NCBI RefSeq assembly: GCF_900608595.1
Contig: NZ_UWYY01000011.1
Span: 124,001 to 188,000, forward strand
Length of the DNA: 64,000 nucleotides
Reading direction: 5' to 3'
DNA from: Promicromonospora panici
GTDB taxonomy: Bacteria > Actinomycetota > Actinomycetes > Actinomycetales > Cellulomonadaceae
Numbering within the stretch: position 1 is the first letter of the stretch; every line of letters starts with the position of its first letter. Position numbers and translations under genes: made by a program. The notes beneath the pieces are model-generated. The model made no database searches. It worked only from the letters and a program-made list of their open reading frames with translations, and had not been told where the DNA came from. Of this stretch, positions 8,184 through 17,377 are shown in pieces.

Positions 8184-8978
8184 TCACTCGGAGACGTCCT
8201 CGCCGAAGTACTTCTCGCCCAGGTCGGCGAGGGTACCGTCGGCGCGCAGCTCCTCGAGGGCGCCGTCCACCGCCTGGGCCAGAGCCTCGCGATCCGGCAT
8301 CACGACGAACGCCGACTGCGACTCCTCCTCGGTCTCTGCGGCGACCTTGATGCCGGAGGCGTCCTCGGTGTTGGCGTAGTCGAGGTAGGTGAGGCTGTCG
8401 TTGATCGTGGCGTCCACACGGCCCTCCTCCAGGAGGGCAACAGCCTGCGCCCAGCCCTCGACGGCCTCGACCTCGGCGCCGCTCTCCTTGGCGAGCTCGT
8501 TCCAGTTGCTCGTGAGCGACTGGGCAGTCGTCTTGCCGTCCAGGTCGTCCCAGCTCGTGATGTCGTTGTTGTCCGCGGCCACCACGAGCACGCCAGTCGA
8601 CACCGTGTACGGCGTCGAGAAGACGTAGTCGGCCTCGCGCTCCGGCGTGATGGTCACCTGGTTCGCGATCGTGTCGAAGCGGCCGGCACCCAGGCCGGCG
8701 AAGATCGCGTCCCACTGGGTCTCCTGGAACTCGATCTCTAGGCCCAGGTTCTCGGCGACGGCCTCCGCCACCTCGACGTCGTAGCCGACCAGCTCGCCGG
8801 TCTCGTCGTGGTAGCTGAACGGCTTGTACGTGCCTTCCGTGGCGACGATCAGCGTGTCCCCCGACAGTCCGAGCTCCTCGCCCGCGCCGCCAGGCTCGCC
8901 CGAGCTGCCACAGCCGGTCAGGGCCAGGAGGGCAGCCGAGGCTGCGGTGGCCGTGAGGAGGGCGCGGTTGCGAGACAT
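8184..8978 (-). CDS. Polar amino acid-binding lipoprotein (FliY/TcyA type)
   Basis: 264 residues. Lipobox LTGC with Cys23. The mature part has the family 3 solute-binding pattern: GTYKPFSYHDETGELVGYDV, then DAIFAGLGAGRFDTIANQVTIT and a KYFGED-like C-terminus. This resembles cystine/glutamine-binding proteins. The ATG at 8978 is preferred over one 30 nt upstream because a GGAGCC ribosome-binding site sits at the right distance and the signal peptide starts there. It is the first gene of the importer operon. Confidence 0.9.
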   Translation of the reverse strand: MSRNRALLTATAASAALLALTGCGSSGEPGGAGEELGLSGDTLIVATEGTYKPFSYHDETGELVGYDVEVAEAVAENLGLEIEFQETQWDAIFAGLGAGRFDTIANQVTITPEREADYVFSTPYTVSTGVLVVAADNNDITSWDDLDGKTTAQSLTSNWNELAKESGAEVEAVEGWAQAVALLEEGRVDATINDSLTYLDYANTEDASGIKVAAETEEESQSAFVVMPDREALAQAVDGALEELRADGTLADLGEKYFGEDVSE

Positions 8979-9008
8979 GGTGAAGGCTCCGTTCGATGGT
9001 CGGCACAC

Positions 9009-9023
9009 ATCGGCATTGCCGAT
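9009..9023. promoter_or_regulatory. Small inverted repeat upstream of the amino acid importer
   Basis: ATCGGC-att-GCCGAT, 31 bp upstream of the lipoprotein start. It could be an operator or a 5'-UTR hairpin. The adjacent stretch 9032-9050 is the only AT-rich part of the intergenic region and probably holds the promoter. Confidence 0.4.
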
Positions 9024-9058
9024 ACGCGCCCCAAAAATAACCGATAGTCAGTACGAAC

Positions 9059-10024
9059 TCACACACGCTCGCTCCGGCGCCACCGTTCGGGAGTGGTGCC
9101 GAACCGGTCCTTGAACCGCCGCACCAGGTAGCTGGCGTCCCGCAGGCCGGTCCTGGCGGCCACCGCGCCGAGCGGCAGATCCGTGTCGCGGAGCAGCCGA
9201 CGCACCTCGGTCATGCGGCGCTCCGTGATCCATTCGAGCAGGGTGCGGCCCGTGCGTTCCCGGACCACCGTGGTCAGATAGCCCGGCGTGTAGCCCAGCG
9301 CCCGTGCGACGTCGGCCGCCGAGACCGGGTCCCGGAACGTCGCCTCGATCTCGTCGAAGACGCGTGTCACGAGGGGGTCCGGCGGCGCGGGGGCCGACGG
9401 CGCGAGGCGCGCCGCCCCGACGAGGACTCGGGTCAGCAGAGCCGACGCCGCATCGCGCGCCCCGAGTCGGCCCGGCTCCGCCAGCTCCTCCGCGAGCTCC
9501 GTCAGCCACGCCGCCCAGCGCGGGCGCTCGGCCGCCGGGACGGTCGTGCTCACGACGGCGGGCAGGCCGGGGGCCGCGGAGCCGGTGACGTCCGTGGCGA
9601 ACAGCGCGAGGAGCGGGTGGTGCGCCCAGGCAAGGGGCGAGACCGAGGCGAGCGAGGGGACGGCGTCGGGCGTGAAGGCCACGCTCCAGGCCCGGCAGTG
9701 CATCAGGTCGGCGAGCTCCGCGGCGCCGATCGGCTGTCCGGGCGGCACGGCGTGCAGGTCGCCGTCGCGCAGCGGAGTGTCCTGGCCGCCGAGGGCGACG
9801 GCGCCCCCGCCCCGTTCGACGTAGACGAGCACGAAGAAGTCGTGCACGTGCCGGTGGTCGGGCGGCAGGTGGACGTGCTCGTCGTCGGCGTCGACCCGGG
9901 TGACCCGGACCTGCGGACTGCCCGGGCGGAGCGGGTACCCGTAGACGGGGGTGCCGTCCGGGCGCACGGTGCGCAGCCGGTACATGCTGTGCCGGGCCGG
10001 GGTGCTGCCCGAGGATCGTGCCAT
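9059..10024 (-). CDS. AraC-family transcriptional regulator
   Basis: 321 residues. The N-terminal half contains a cupin-like sensor (HLPPDHRHVHDFFVLVYVERG, then GQDTPLRDGDLHAVPPGQP). The C-terminal 100 residues carry two helix-turn-helix motifs ending with SYLVRRFKDRFGTTPERWRR, the standard AraC signature. It is co-directional with and upstream of the amino acid importer and divergent from the methyltransferase; either may be its target. The effector is unknown. The ATG is chosen over a GTG two codons upstream. Confidence 0.88.
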   Translation of the reverse strand: MARSSGSTPARHSMYRLRTVRPDGTPVYGYPLRPGSPQVRVTRVDADDEHVHLPPDHRHVHDFFVLVYVERGGGAVALGGQDTPLRDGDLHAVPPGQPIGAAELADLMHCRAWSVAFTPDAVPSLASVSPLAWAHHPLLALFATDVTGSAAPGLPAVVSTTVPAAERPRWAAWLTELAEELAEPGRLGARDAASALLTRVLVGAARLAPSAPAPPDPLVTRVFDEIEATFRDPVSAADVARALGYTPGYLTTVVRERTGRTLLEWITERRMTEVRRLLRDTDLPLGAVAARTGLRDASYLVRRFKDRFGTTPERWRRSERV

Positions 10025-10128
10025 CGTCACCGACTTCTGTCCGGTCTTCCACCCGCAGGATGTCCAATGCTGGAGTGCAGCGGGACCTGCTCGCAGGTTC
10101 AGCGTAACCAGCGGATGGAAGGCACCCG

Positions 10129-10902
10129 ATGAACGACGACACGAACGTGCGGATCCTCGATCACCGCACCCCCGAGGAACGCGACCGCGAGTTCCTGCCA
10201 GGTATGGGCAAGCCCTGGCTGCTTCCGCTCTACAACGTGTTCGCGCGTTTCTCCAAGGTGCGGGCCGTGTACGACCGCGTGGCAGCGCTCGCGGGCATCG
10301 CTCCCGGCGAGTCCGTGCTCGACGTCGGCTGCGGCACCGCGAACCTGTCGCTCGCCGTGCTGCGGGCGCAGCCGGCCGCCCGGGTCACCGGACTGGATCC
10401 TGACGCGAGCGCGCTACGTATCGCGGCCCGCAATGCGTCCCGGCGCGGCGTTCCGCTCACCCTCGTCCAGGGGTTCGCCGACCGGCTCCCCACCGGCGAC
10501 GGCTCGATCGACCACATCGTCTCCTCCCTCGCACTGCACCACGTGCCCGACGAGGGCCGGGTCCTGTTCGGGCGGGAGGCCTTCCGGGCGCTCCGCCCGG
10601 GCGGGACGGTGACCATCGTGGACTTCGGGAGCTCGCCAGGGGACGGAGGCGCACACGGTGGCGCCCACGGGGGCGCGCACGGCGGAGGGCGGGAACATCC
10701 GCACTGGTACGGCAGGGTGCGCGGGCACGGTGGGCTGCGGCGTGGCCGTTCCGCCGTGGCGAACAATCCGCGCACCGCCCCGAACCCGGAGGGCGGCCTG
10801 GTGCGCCTGCTCGCGGACGCCGGGTTCACCGACGCCCGCGAGGTCGAGCGCGTCGAGCACCGGTACGGGCCGCTCACGTTCGTGCAGGCGACTCGGGTCT
10901 GA
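10129..10902 (+). CDS. Class I SAM-dependent methyltransferase with a Gly/His insertion
   Basis: 257 residues. Motif I is SVLDVGCGTANLSLAV (about residues 59-74), followed by GLDPDASAL and the Methyltransf_11-type SLALHHVPDEG and LRPGGTVTIVDFGS. After that an unusual stretch of GGAHGGAHGGAHGGG at about residues 172-186 separates the core from the C-terminal strand. This His-rich insertion is encoded by a near-tandem repeat and could bind metal or simply be slippage-derived. The N-terminus (EERDREFLPGMGKPWLLPLYN) resembles UbiE-like enzymes acting on small molecules. Confidence 0.85.
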   Translation: MNDDTNVRILDHRTPEERDREFLPGMGKPWLLPLYNVFARFSKVRAVYDRVAALAGIAPGESVLDVGCGTANLSLAVLRAQPAARVTGLDPDASALRIAARNASRRGVPLTLVQGFADRLPTGDGSIDHIVSSLALHHVPDEGRVLFGREAFRALRPGGTVTIVDFGSSPGDGGAHGGAHGGAHGGGREHPHWYGRVRGHGGLRRGRSAVANNPRTAPNPEGGLVRLLADAGFTDAREVERVEHRYGPLTFVQATRV

Positions 10903-10948
10903 GGGACGGAAGTGCGGGCGGTCGGGCAGGGGGTCCGGCCCGGAGGAG

Positions 10949-11023
10949 ACGTATACGTGCGCGAGGGGGTAGCGGACAGGTAGCACTGCCACGTGTCCGT
11001 TACCCCCTCGCGCGCATACACGT
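10949..11023. terminator. Imperfect 30-bp inverted repeat between convergent genes
   Basis: Arms around 10949-10980 and 10990-11023 pair over about 30 positions with a few mismatches, including a perfect gcgcgaggggg/ccccctcgcgc core. It lies between the methyltransferase (+) and tricorn protease (-) genes and probably terminates both. Confidence 0.6.
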
Positions 11024-11109
11024 TCCCGGCCTGCGCCGCTGACGACACCGCACTGACCGACGCCGCGTCGACACCCAAGGTGACCGACGTCGTCACAGGC
11101 GCGGGATCG

Positions 11110-14100
11110 CTACGGGCGGCGGCGCACCAGCGGGGCCGGCAGAGCGGGCGGCGCCGCGGCGGGACGCTCCGCGAGCCGGCGGAACGCCTCGGCCATGCCG
11201 GCATCGAGCTGCGGGTCGACGTCGGAGAAGTAGTCAGCCGGCGTGTGCCGCACCTCGATGTCGGGGTCGACGCCGTGGTTCTCCACGTCGAAGCCCTTCC
11301 CGTCGAGCCAGAAGGCGTATCGCGGCTGGGTGATGCCGGTGCCGTCCACCAGCCCGAAGCGACCGTCGATGCCGACCACGCCACCCCAGGTCCGGACGCC
11401 AACGACCGGCCCGACGCCGAGCGCCTGCGCCGCGGCGTTCACGATGTCGCCGTCGGATCCCGCGTACTCGTTGGTGACGAGCACGACCGGCCCACGCGGT
11501 GCGCGGTCGGGGTACGAGGCCGGGCGGTCGTAGTGCCGGTTCAGCCCCCAGCCCGCGACGCGGGCGGCGAGGCGCGCGATCACGAGCTGCGAGGTGTGCC
11601 CGCCGCCGTTGAACCGGACGTCCACGACGATGCCCTCGCGTTCCGCGGCGAGCCGCAGGTCGCGGTGGAGCTGGGCCCAGCCGGTGCTCATCATGTCCGG
11701 GACGTGCACGTACCCGAGGCGGCCGTCCGACTTCTCGGCGACGTACTCGCGGCGCGACCGCACCCAGTCCTGATATCGCAGGTCGGACTCATTGGCGAGC
11801 GGCACGACGACGACGCGGCGGTCGGCGGCAGCGCTCGCACCGTCCGCGGCCTGCCCGTCGGTGGATGCGGGGCGCCGCAGCGTCAGCTCGACCGGAACCT
11901 CGGCCGCGCCGACCAGGTTCGCCGACGGGCCGGCCACCGGATCCACCGGCCGCCCGTCCACGGCGACGATCAGGTCGCCGGGGCGCGCGTCGACGCCGGC
12001 CGCGCGCAGCGGTGAGCTTGCTCCCGGGTCGGACGACTCGCTCGGCAGCACCCGCTCGATCCGCCAGCCGTCGGGTGTCCGGGTGAGATCGGCGCCGAGC
12101 AGGCCGAGCCTGCGTGAGGTGTCACCCGGCTCGTGCGGCCCGCGCACGTAGGCGTGCGACGTGTTGAGCTCGGCGACCGTCTCCCAGAGCACGTCGACGA
12201 GGTCGTCGTGCGTGGCGATCCGGTCGACCAGCGGGCGCCACCGTGCCACCACACCGTCCCAGTCGACGCCGTTCATGTCCGCCCGCCAGTAGTGGTCGCG
12301 CATGATGCGGGCGTTCTCGTCGAACATCTGGTGCCACTGGGCGCGCGGGTCCACCTCGTAACGGACGCGGGACAGGTCGATCTCGAACGCGGAGGGGTCG
12401 TCGTCGCCGGGCTTGCTCGTCGCCGACTGGGTGCTGAGGCTCGATCCGGACCGGATCACGGTGCGCTCACCGTCGCCCGACACGGCATAGGAGCTCACCT
12501 TGTCCGCGACGTCCGTGGCCTTGCGGGCCTCGAACGACCAGAACTGCAGCACGTTGGGCGCCGGGTCCTCCTCGGTCCCGGCGTGCCGCGAGCCGAGCAC
12601 TCCGGCGTCGTCGGTCTCGTGCACCCAGAGCACACCGCCCTTGGCCCCGCGCAGGTCGCGGTAGCGGCCCGACGTCACGGGGAACGGCACCACGCGCTCC
12701 TCGGCGCCGTCGAAGTCGATGTCGGGCGAGGCGGCGGCACCGTCGTGCCTGCCCTCGTCGGGCTTGTTCTCGCCGGCCTTGCTTCCGTCCTTGCCGGCGG
12801 CCTTCTCGTCCGGGCCGCTGTCGTGCTTGTCGCCGTCCTTGTCCTTGTCGTCCGGCTTGCTCAGGCGCCAGCCGTCGGCGCTCGGCCCGAACGGCGCGGG
12901 TTCGGTAGCGGCCAGCGGGATGAGCCACGGCCGGGTGGCCGCGCTGAACGACAGCGCGAACTCGTGCGAGTCGTAGGACGGGTCGAACGTGCGGTCCGAC
13001 AGGAAGACCAGGTACTTGCCGTCGTCGCTGAACGCCGGCGAGAAGTCGTGGAACCGGCCCGAGGTGAGCGGGGTGGCCGACGGGTTCTCGGCGTGCAGGT
13101 CCGCGACGAGGATCTGGTGGTGATCGCCCTCCGCGCCGGTCGGGCTGGACCAGGCGAGGTAGCGCCCGTCCGGGGAGAACGTCGGGGACTCCGCCTCGCC
13201 GTTGCCGGACCGGCCGAGCAGGGTGACGGTCCCCGGAGCGTTGCCGTCGGACGCCGCGTCGACGGGGGTCGCGACCAGGCTCACGCGGCCGTCGTGCGAG
13301 ATGGCCGCGACCTGGTCGCCGGAGGGGCTCGCGGTCAGGTGGAGCACCCTGCCCAGCTCGCCGCGGGCGAGGCGCTGCGGCGCGGCATCCGGGGCTACGC
13401 CGGTGGCGCCGGGGAGGGCATGGATCTCGATCGCGTCCTCCCTGCTCCCGTCCTGTACCTCGCCCTCGCCCTCGCTCCGCGGAGCGTCGGTCACCACGGC
13501 CGCGCGAGCGGTGCCGCCGAGCAGCACGGGCTCGCGCACGCGGACCGACGGGTCGGCGACGAGCGCCCGGGCCGGTCCGGCGCGGTGGGTGACCCAGAAC
13601 GCGGTGCCGAGCCAGCCCACGACGCTCGCGTCGCCGGTCTTGTCGACGGCCAGGCCGTCGATCGTGACCCGAGCCGACTCGGGGTCGGCCGAGTACGGCT
13701 GCGGCAGGGCACCCGTGAGCGTGATGTCGAGGCGCCGCGGGGTGCCGTCCAGCGCGTCGAGCAGCCAGAGGTCGCCGCGGCTGTGCCACACGATGCGCGT
13801 GCCGTCGGATGCCGCGTCACGGACGTAGCCCTCGGCCTCCGTCTGGGTGGTGAGCTGCCGGGGCTCGGGGGTCTCCGCGCGGGTGGCGAGGCCGTCGAGC
13901 ACCCACAGGTTGGCCTGCTCGTCGGCGTGGTCGGGGAACGTCGCCCCGCGGTCGGACGTGAACACCAGCGTGTCGCCGACCCAGATCGGGTCGTAGGTCC
14001 CGGCCTCGTCGCCGGGCAGGGCGCGCTGCCAGTCGTCTCCGCCCCGGTCCAGCCAGAGCACCGAGGCCGTGCCGCCGCGGTATCGCTTCCAGTAGGCGGG

Positions 14101-14568
14101 GGTGCGGTAGCCCGCTGAGACGAGCGCCGTCGTGCGTGCGCCGTCCGGGCCCTCGTGCTCGGCGACGCCCCACGCGGGCCCGTAGCGCGGGATCTCGACG
14201 ACGCCGTCGAGGCCGACCGACCGCACCAGGGTCAGCGACCGTTCGTGCGTGCCCGCGTTGGACGCGACGAGCACCCGGTCGTCGTCCCAGCCGAGCACGG
14301 TGGTGGTGGTTCCGCCGAGCCAGGTGAGGCGCCGCGTGGCGCCGTCCGCGAGCTCGATCACGTAGGCCTCGGGATGGCCGTCCTTGTGGGACACGTATGC
14401 GAGCCGCGTGCCGTCGGGCGAGAAGCGCGGGGTGGTCGCGGGCGCGTGATCGCTGGTCAGACGCCACGCGCGGCCGCCGGACACGGGGGCGAGCCAGACG
14501 TCGTCGTCGGCCACGAACGCGACCTGGTCGCCGTGGATGTGGGGGTACCGGAGATAGGGCTGGGTCAC
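11110..14568 (-). CDS. tri: Tricorn-type serine protease
   Basis: 1152 residues from GTG at 14568, close to the usual 1070-1150 for tricorn. The first ~700 residues form beta-propeller repeats (TPRFSPDGTRLAYVS, SPTFSPDGRYLAWSS, SPAFSDDGKYLVFLS). Then follow the tricorn C1 domain, a PDZ domain (about 840-920) and an S41-like C2 domain. Catalytic residues known from archaeal tricorn are recognisable: Ser-His in NTSHAYVRG (about 802-803), Ser-Asp in YAGSDGD (about 1039) and Glu in DVENHGVDPD (about 1098). A charged, low-complexity linker rich in Lys, Asp and Gly (about 569-619) is unusual. No signal peptide; a cytosolic peptidase acting downstream of the proteasome or other proteases is expected. 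An upstream extension of the frame has no coding character. Confidence 0.93.
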   Translation of the reverse strand: MTQPYLRYPHIHGDQVAFVADDDVWLAPVSGGRAWRLTSDHAPATTPRFSPDGTRLAYVSHKDGHPEAYVIELADGATRRLTWLGGTTTTVLGWDDDRVLVASNAGTHERSLTLVRSVGLDGVVEIPRYGPAWGVAEHEGPDGARTTALVSAGYRTPAYWKRYRGGTASVLWLDRGGDDWQRALPGDEAGTYDPIWVGDTLVFTSDRGATFPDHADEQANLWVLDGLATRAETPEPRQLTTQTEAEGYVRDAASDGTRIVWHSRGDLWLLDALDGTPRRLDITLTGALPQPYSADPESARVTIDGLAVDKTGDASVVGWLGTAFWVTHRAGPARALVADPSVRVREPVLLGGTARAAVVTDAPRSEGEGEVQDGSREDAIEIHALPGATGVAPDAAPQRLARGELGRVLHLTASPSGDQVAAISHDGRVSLVATPVDAASDGNAPGTVTLLGRSGNGEAESPTFSPDGRYLAWSSPTGAEGDHHQILVADLHAENPSATPLTSGRFHDFSPAFSDDGKYLVFLSDRTFDPSYDSHEFALSFSAATRPWLIPLAATEPAPFGPSADGWRLSKPDDKDKDGDKHDSGPDEKAAGKDGSKAGENKPDEGRHDGAAASPDIDFDGAEERVVPFPVTSGRYRDLRGAKGGVLWVHETDDAGVLGSRHAGTEEDPAPNVLQFWSFEARKATDVADKVSSYAVSGDGERTVIRSGSSLSTQSATSKPGDDDPSAFEIDLSRVRYEVDPRAQWHQMFDENARIMRDHYWRADMNGVDWDGVVARWRPLVDRIATHDDLVDVLWETVAELNTSHAYVRGPHEPGDTSRRLGLLGADLTRTPDGWRIERVLPSESSDPGASSPLRAAGVDARPGDLIVAVDGRPVDPVAGPSANLVGAAEVPVELTLRRPASTDGQAADGASAAADRRVVVVPLANESDLRYQDWVRSRREYVAEKSDGRLGYVHVPDMMSTGWAQLHRDLRLAAEREGIVVDVRFNGGGHTSQLVIARLAARVAGWGLNRHYDRPASYPDRAPRGPVVLVTNEYAGSDGDIVNAAAQALGVGPVVGVRTWGGVVGIDGRFGLVDGTGITQPRYAFWLDGKGFDVENHGVDPDIEVRHTPADYFSDVDPQLDAGMAEAFRRLAERPAAAPPALPAPLVRRRP

Positions 14569-14735
14569 CGGTTCAACGTACTCGTGGGGTCCGACACCCG
14601 TCACCGGAAATCGCTCAGGGCAGCCGGCAGCGTCCGGCCGGGCGTCCACATCGTGGTCCCATATCATGAAACGGTCTGGTGAGTGCCAGGTATGGTCCTG
14701 TTCGATGGGCACATCGAGGGCCGGAAGGCAGGACG

Positions 14736-16061
14736 ATGACCGAGCACACCTTCGGGTTCCGCACGCGGGCCCTGCACGCCGGGGGCATCCCCGACGCAGC
14801 GACCGGGGCACGGGCGGTCCCGATCTACCAGACCACGTCGTTCGTGTTCCAGGACACCGACGACGCCGCGAACCTCTTCGCGCTGCAGAAGTACGGCAAC
14901 ATCTACTCGCGCATCGGAAACCCGACCGTCGCGGCGCTCGAGGAGCGGATCGCGTCGCTGGAGGGCGGCATCGGCGCCGTGGCGACGGCGTCGGGCATGT
15001 CGGCCGAGTTCATCACCTTCGCCGCGCTGGTCGGGGCCGGGGACCACGTGGTCGCCTCGGCGCAGCTGTACGGCGGCACCGTGACGCAGCTCGACGTGAC
15101 GCTGCGCCGGTTCGGCGTCGAGACGACCTTCGTGCCGGGCAGCGACCCCGCTGACTACGCCGCGGCGATCACGCCCGAGACCAAGGTGCTGTACACGGAG
15201 GTCGTGGCGAACCCGTCGGGCGAGGTCGCCGACCTCGAAGGGCTCGCCGAGGTGGCGCACGCGGCGGGCATCCCGCTGGTCGTGGACGCGACGCTCGCGA
15301 CGCCGTACCTGGTGCGGCCGATCGAGCACGGCGCCGACATCGTGATCCACTCCGTGACAAAGTTCCTCGGCGGGCACGGTACGACGCTCGGCGGCGTCGT
15401 CGTCGAGTCCGGCCGCTTCGACTGGGGCAACGGCAAGTTCCCGCAGATGACCGAGCCCGTCCCGTCCTACGGGGACGTGCGCTGGTGGGCGAACTTCGGC
15501 GAGTACGGGTTCCTCACCAAGCTGCGGTCCGAGCAGCTGCGTGACATCGGTCCCGCGCTCTCGGCGCAGTCCGCGTTCCAGCTGCTGCAGGGCATCGAGA
15601 CCCTGCCGCACCGCCTGGACGCGCACCTGGCGAACGCCCGGGCAGTGGCCGAGTGGCTCGATGCCGACCCTCGCGTCTCGTACGTGCTCTGGGCGGGCCT
15701 TCCCTCGCACCCGCACTTCGAGCGGGCGCAGAAGTATCTGCCGCTCGGCCCGGGATCCGTCTTCGCGTTCGGCCTGCGCGTCCCGGCGGACGGCGGCGCG
15801 CCCGTGCTCGACGGGCGCGACGCCGGACGGCTGTTCATCGAGTCGCTGCAGCTGGCGTCGCACCTGGCGAACGTCGGCGACTCCCGCACGCTGGTGATCC
15901 ACCCGGCGTCGACCACGCACCAGCAGCTGTCCGCCGAACAGCTCGAGGCGGCGGGCGTGCCGGAGGACCTCGTCCGCATCTCGGTGGGCCTCGAGGACGT
16001 CGAGGACATCCTCTGGGACCTCGACCAGGCCCTGACCAAGGCCACCGGAGTGAACCGATGA
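14736..16061 (+). CDS. metY: O-acetylhomoserine sulfhydrylase (PLP-dependent)
   Basis: 441 residues. Cys/Met metabolism PLP-enzyme family: Tyr-containing KYGNIYSRIGNPT for phosphate/PLP contact, the VDATLATPYL aspartate region and the Schiff-base lysine in HSVTKFLGGHGT (about residue 210). The length and GNIYSR/LGG pattern fit O-acetylhomoserine aminocarboxypropyltransferase, which makes homocysteine from sulfide. A purine-rich AAGGCAGGA precedes the ATG. The last codons overlap the CoA-binding gene (ATGA), an arrangement that suggests a joint function. Confidence 0.9.
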   Translation: MTEHTFGFRTRALHAGGIPDAATGARAVPIYQTTSFVFQDTDDAANLFALQKYGNIYSRIGNPTVAALEERIASLEGGIGAVATASGMSAEFITFAALVGAGDHVVASAQLYGGTVTQLDVTLRRFGVETTFVPGSDPADYAAAITPETKVLYTEVVANPSGEVADLEGLAEVAHAAGIPLVVDATLATPYLVRPIEHGADIVIHSVTKFLGGHGTTLGGVVVESGRFDWGNGKFPQMTEPVPSYGDVRWWANFGEYGFLTKLRSEQLRDIGPALSAQSAFQLLQGIETLPHRLDAHLANARAVAEWLDADPRVSYVLWAGLPSHPHFERAQKYLPLGPGSVFAFGLRVPADGGAPVLDGRDAGRLFIESLQLASHLANVGDSRTLVIHPASTTHQQLSAEQLEAAGVPEDLVRISVGLEDVEDILWDLDQALTKATGVNR

Positions 16062-16540
16062 GCGAGACCTGGCAGGCCCCGAGCGCCCAGGAACGGTTGC
16101 GTATCCTGCGTTCGACCACGTCGATAGCGATCGTCGGGGCGTCGGCGAACCCGGCGCGAGCGAGCTACTTCGTGGCGACATACCTGCTCTCCTCCTCCCC
16201 GTACGACGTGTACTTCGTGAACCCGAGGGCGACCGAGATCCTGGGGCACCCCGTGTACCCGAGCCTGGCCGACCTGCCCGTGGTGCCCGACCTCGTCGAC
16301 GTCTTCCGGCGGCACGAGGACCTGCCGAGCGTGCTCGACGAGACGCTGGCGGTTGGTACCAAGACGCTGTGGCTGCAGCTCGGCTCGTGGCACGAGGACG
16401 TCGCGCGAAACGGGGAGGCCGCCGGCCTGAACGTGGTGATGGACCGGTGCGTCAAGATCGAGCACGCGCGGTTCCACGGCGGTCTGCACCTGGCGGGCTT
16501 CGACACGGGCGTGATCAGCTCCCGTCGGGCGGAGCGGTAG
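16058..16540 (+). CDS. CoA-binding domain protein (YccU type)
   Basis: 160 residues. The Rossmann-type CoA-binding fold shows SIAIVGASANPARASYFVA near residues 22-40, VYFVNPRATEILGHPVYPSL and the C-terminal VMDRCVKIEHARF segment, as in small YccU/succinyl-CoA synthetase-like CoA-binding proteins. It is translationally coupled to the sulfhydrylase; in many actinobacteria these two are adjacent, but the exact biochemical role of this family is not established. Confidence 0.88.
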   Translation: MSETWQAPSAQERLRILRSTTSIAIVGASANPARASYFVATYLLSSSPYDVYFVNPRATEILGHPVYPSLADLPVVPDLVDVFRRHEDLPSVLDETLAVGTKTLWLQLGSWHEDVARNGEAAGLNVVMDRCVKIEHARFHGGLHLAGFDTGVISSRRAER

Positions 16541-16695
16541 GGCCGGACCTCGCCGGCCGGGCGTACGGCGTGCGCGAAGGACCCCACCGCAGGCGCCACC
16601 AGCTGCCAGGTTCGCGTACGTCCGCCGCACGTAGACCGCCGCGACGCTGATTCCCTGGCGTCAGAGGGTCCGCAACGCTCTAGGGTCGGTTCACG

Positions 16696-17337
16696 ATGAG
16701 CACACGCGTAGAACCGGTCAGTGAGACGCTTCTTGCCGAGCGGGTCTCCGAGTTCGTCCTCGCGCGAGCGGTAGGGCTGGACCCGGAGACCACAGGCCGG
16801 CCGGTCCGGCTGCTCGTCGACGGACACCCCTCCACGCACCCCGAGCAGCTCGCCGACGCCCTCGTCGCACCGTTCGAGGCCGCCGGTCGGCCCGCGGCGC
16901 GCGTCAGCGTCAGCGACTTCCTGCGACCGCGGTCGCTCCGCCTCGAACGGGGGCGCGAGGATCCGGACAGCCTCCTGGACGACTGGATCGACGTCGGCGC
17001 GCTGAACCGGGAGGTGCTGACCCGCCTCGTCGAGCGGCAGGAGTACCTGCCCAGCCTGCGCGATCCCGACACCGACCGCGCCACCCGAGCCGGATACCGC
17101 GGCACGGCGCCGGGCACCGTCGTCATCCTCGACGGTGCGCTCGCGATCGGCCGGGGCCTCGACGTGGACCTCGCCGTGCACCTCGCGCTCAAGCCGGCGA
17201 CACTTCGGCGCCGGACGCCGCCCGAGGAGGCCTGGGCCGTCGCCGCCTACGAGCGTTACGCCCAGGAGATCGAAGGCGCGCCGGACCTGGTGGTCCGGGT
17301 CGACCACCCGGACCACCCGGCCCTCGTGCACGCCTGA
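16696..17337 (+). CDS. Uridine kinase-like protein with a degenerate P-loop
   Basis: 213 residues. The overall layout resembles uridine kinase/P-loop kinases: a first strand ending RLLVDGHPSTHPEQLADAL (about residues 37-55), a DFLRPRSLRLERGREDPDS segment like the substrate-binding part of nucleoside kinases, a later TVVILDGALAIG strand and a C-terminal HPDHPALV tail. However the expected GxxxxGK[ST] Walker A is not present; the place is taken by DGHPSTHP. Either the nucleotide is bound differently or the activity is lost. No operon partner; a 155-bp gap precedes it. Confidence 0.7.
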   Translation: MSTRVEPVSETLLAERVSEFVLARAVGLDPETTGRPVRLLVDGHPSTHPEQLADALVAPFEAAGRPAARVSVSDFLRPRSLRLERGREDPDSLLDDWIDVGALNREVLTRLVERQEYLPSLRDPDTDRATRAGYRGTAPGTVVILDGALAIGRGLDVDLAVHLALKPATLRRRTPPEEAWAVAAYERYAQEIEGAPDLVVRVDHPDHPALVHA

Positions 17338-17377
17338 GTCAGTGAACTGCGTCAGGTAACCGAGCCAGCGACCTACG

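Noticed and set aside
14569..14735. SAM riboswitch upstream of the sulfhydrylase gene
   Set aside because: None of the SAM-I, SAM-II or SAM-IV conserved blocks is present in the 167-bp leader.
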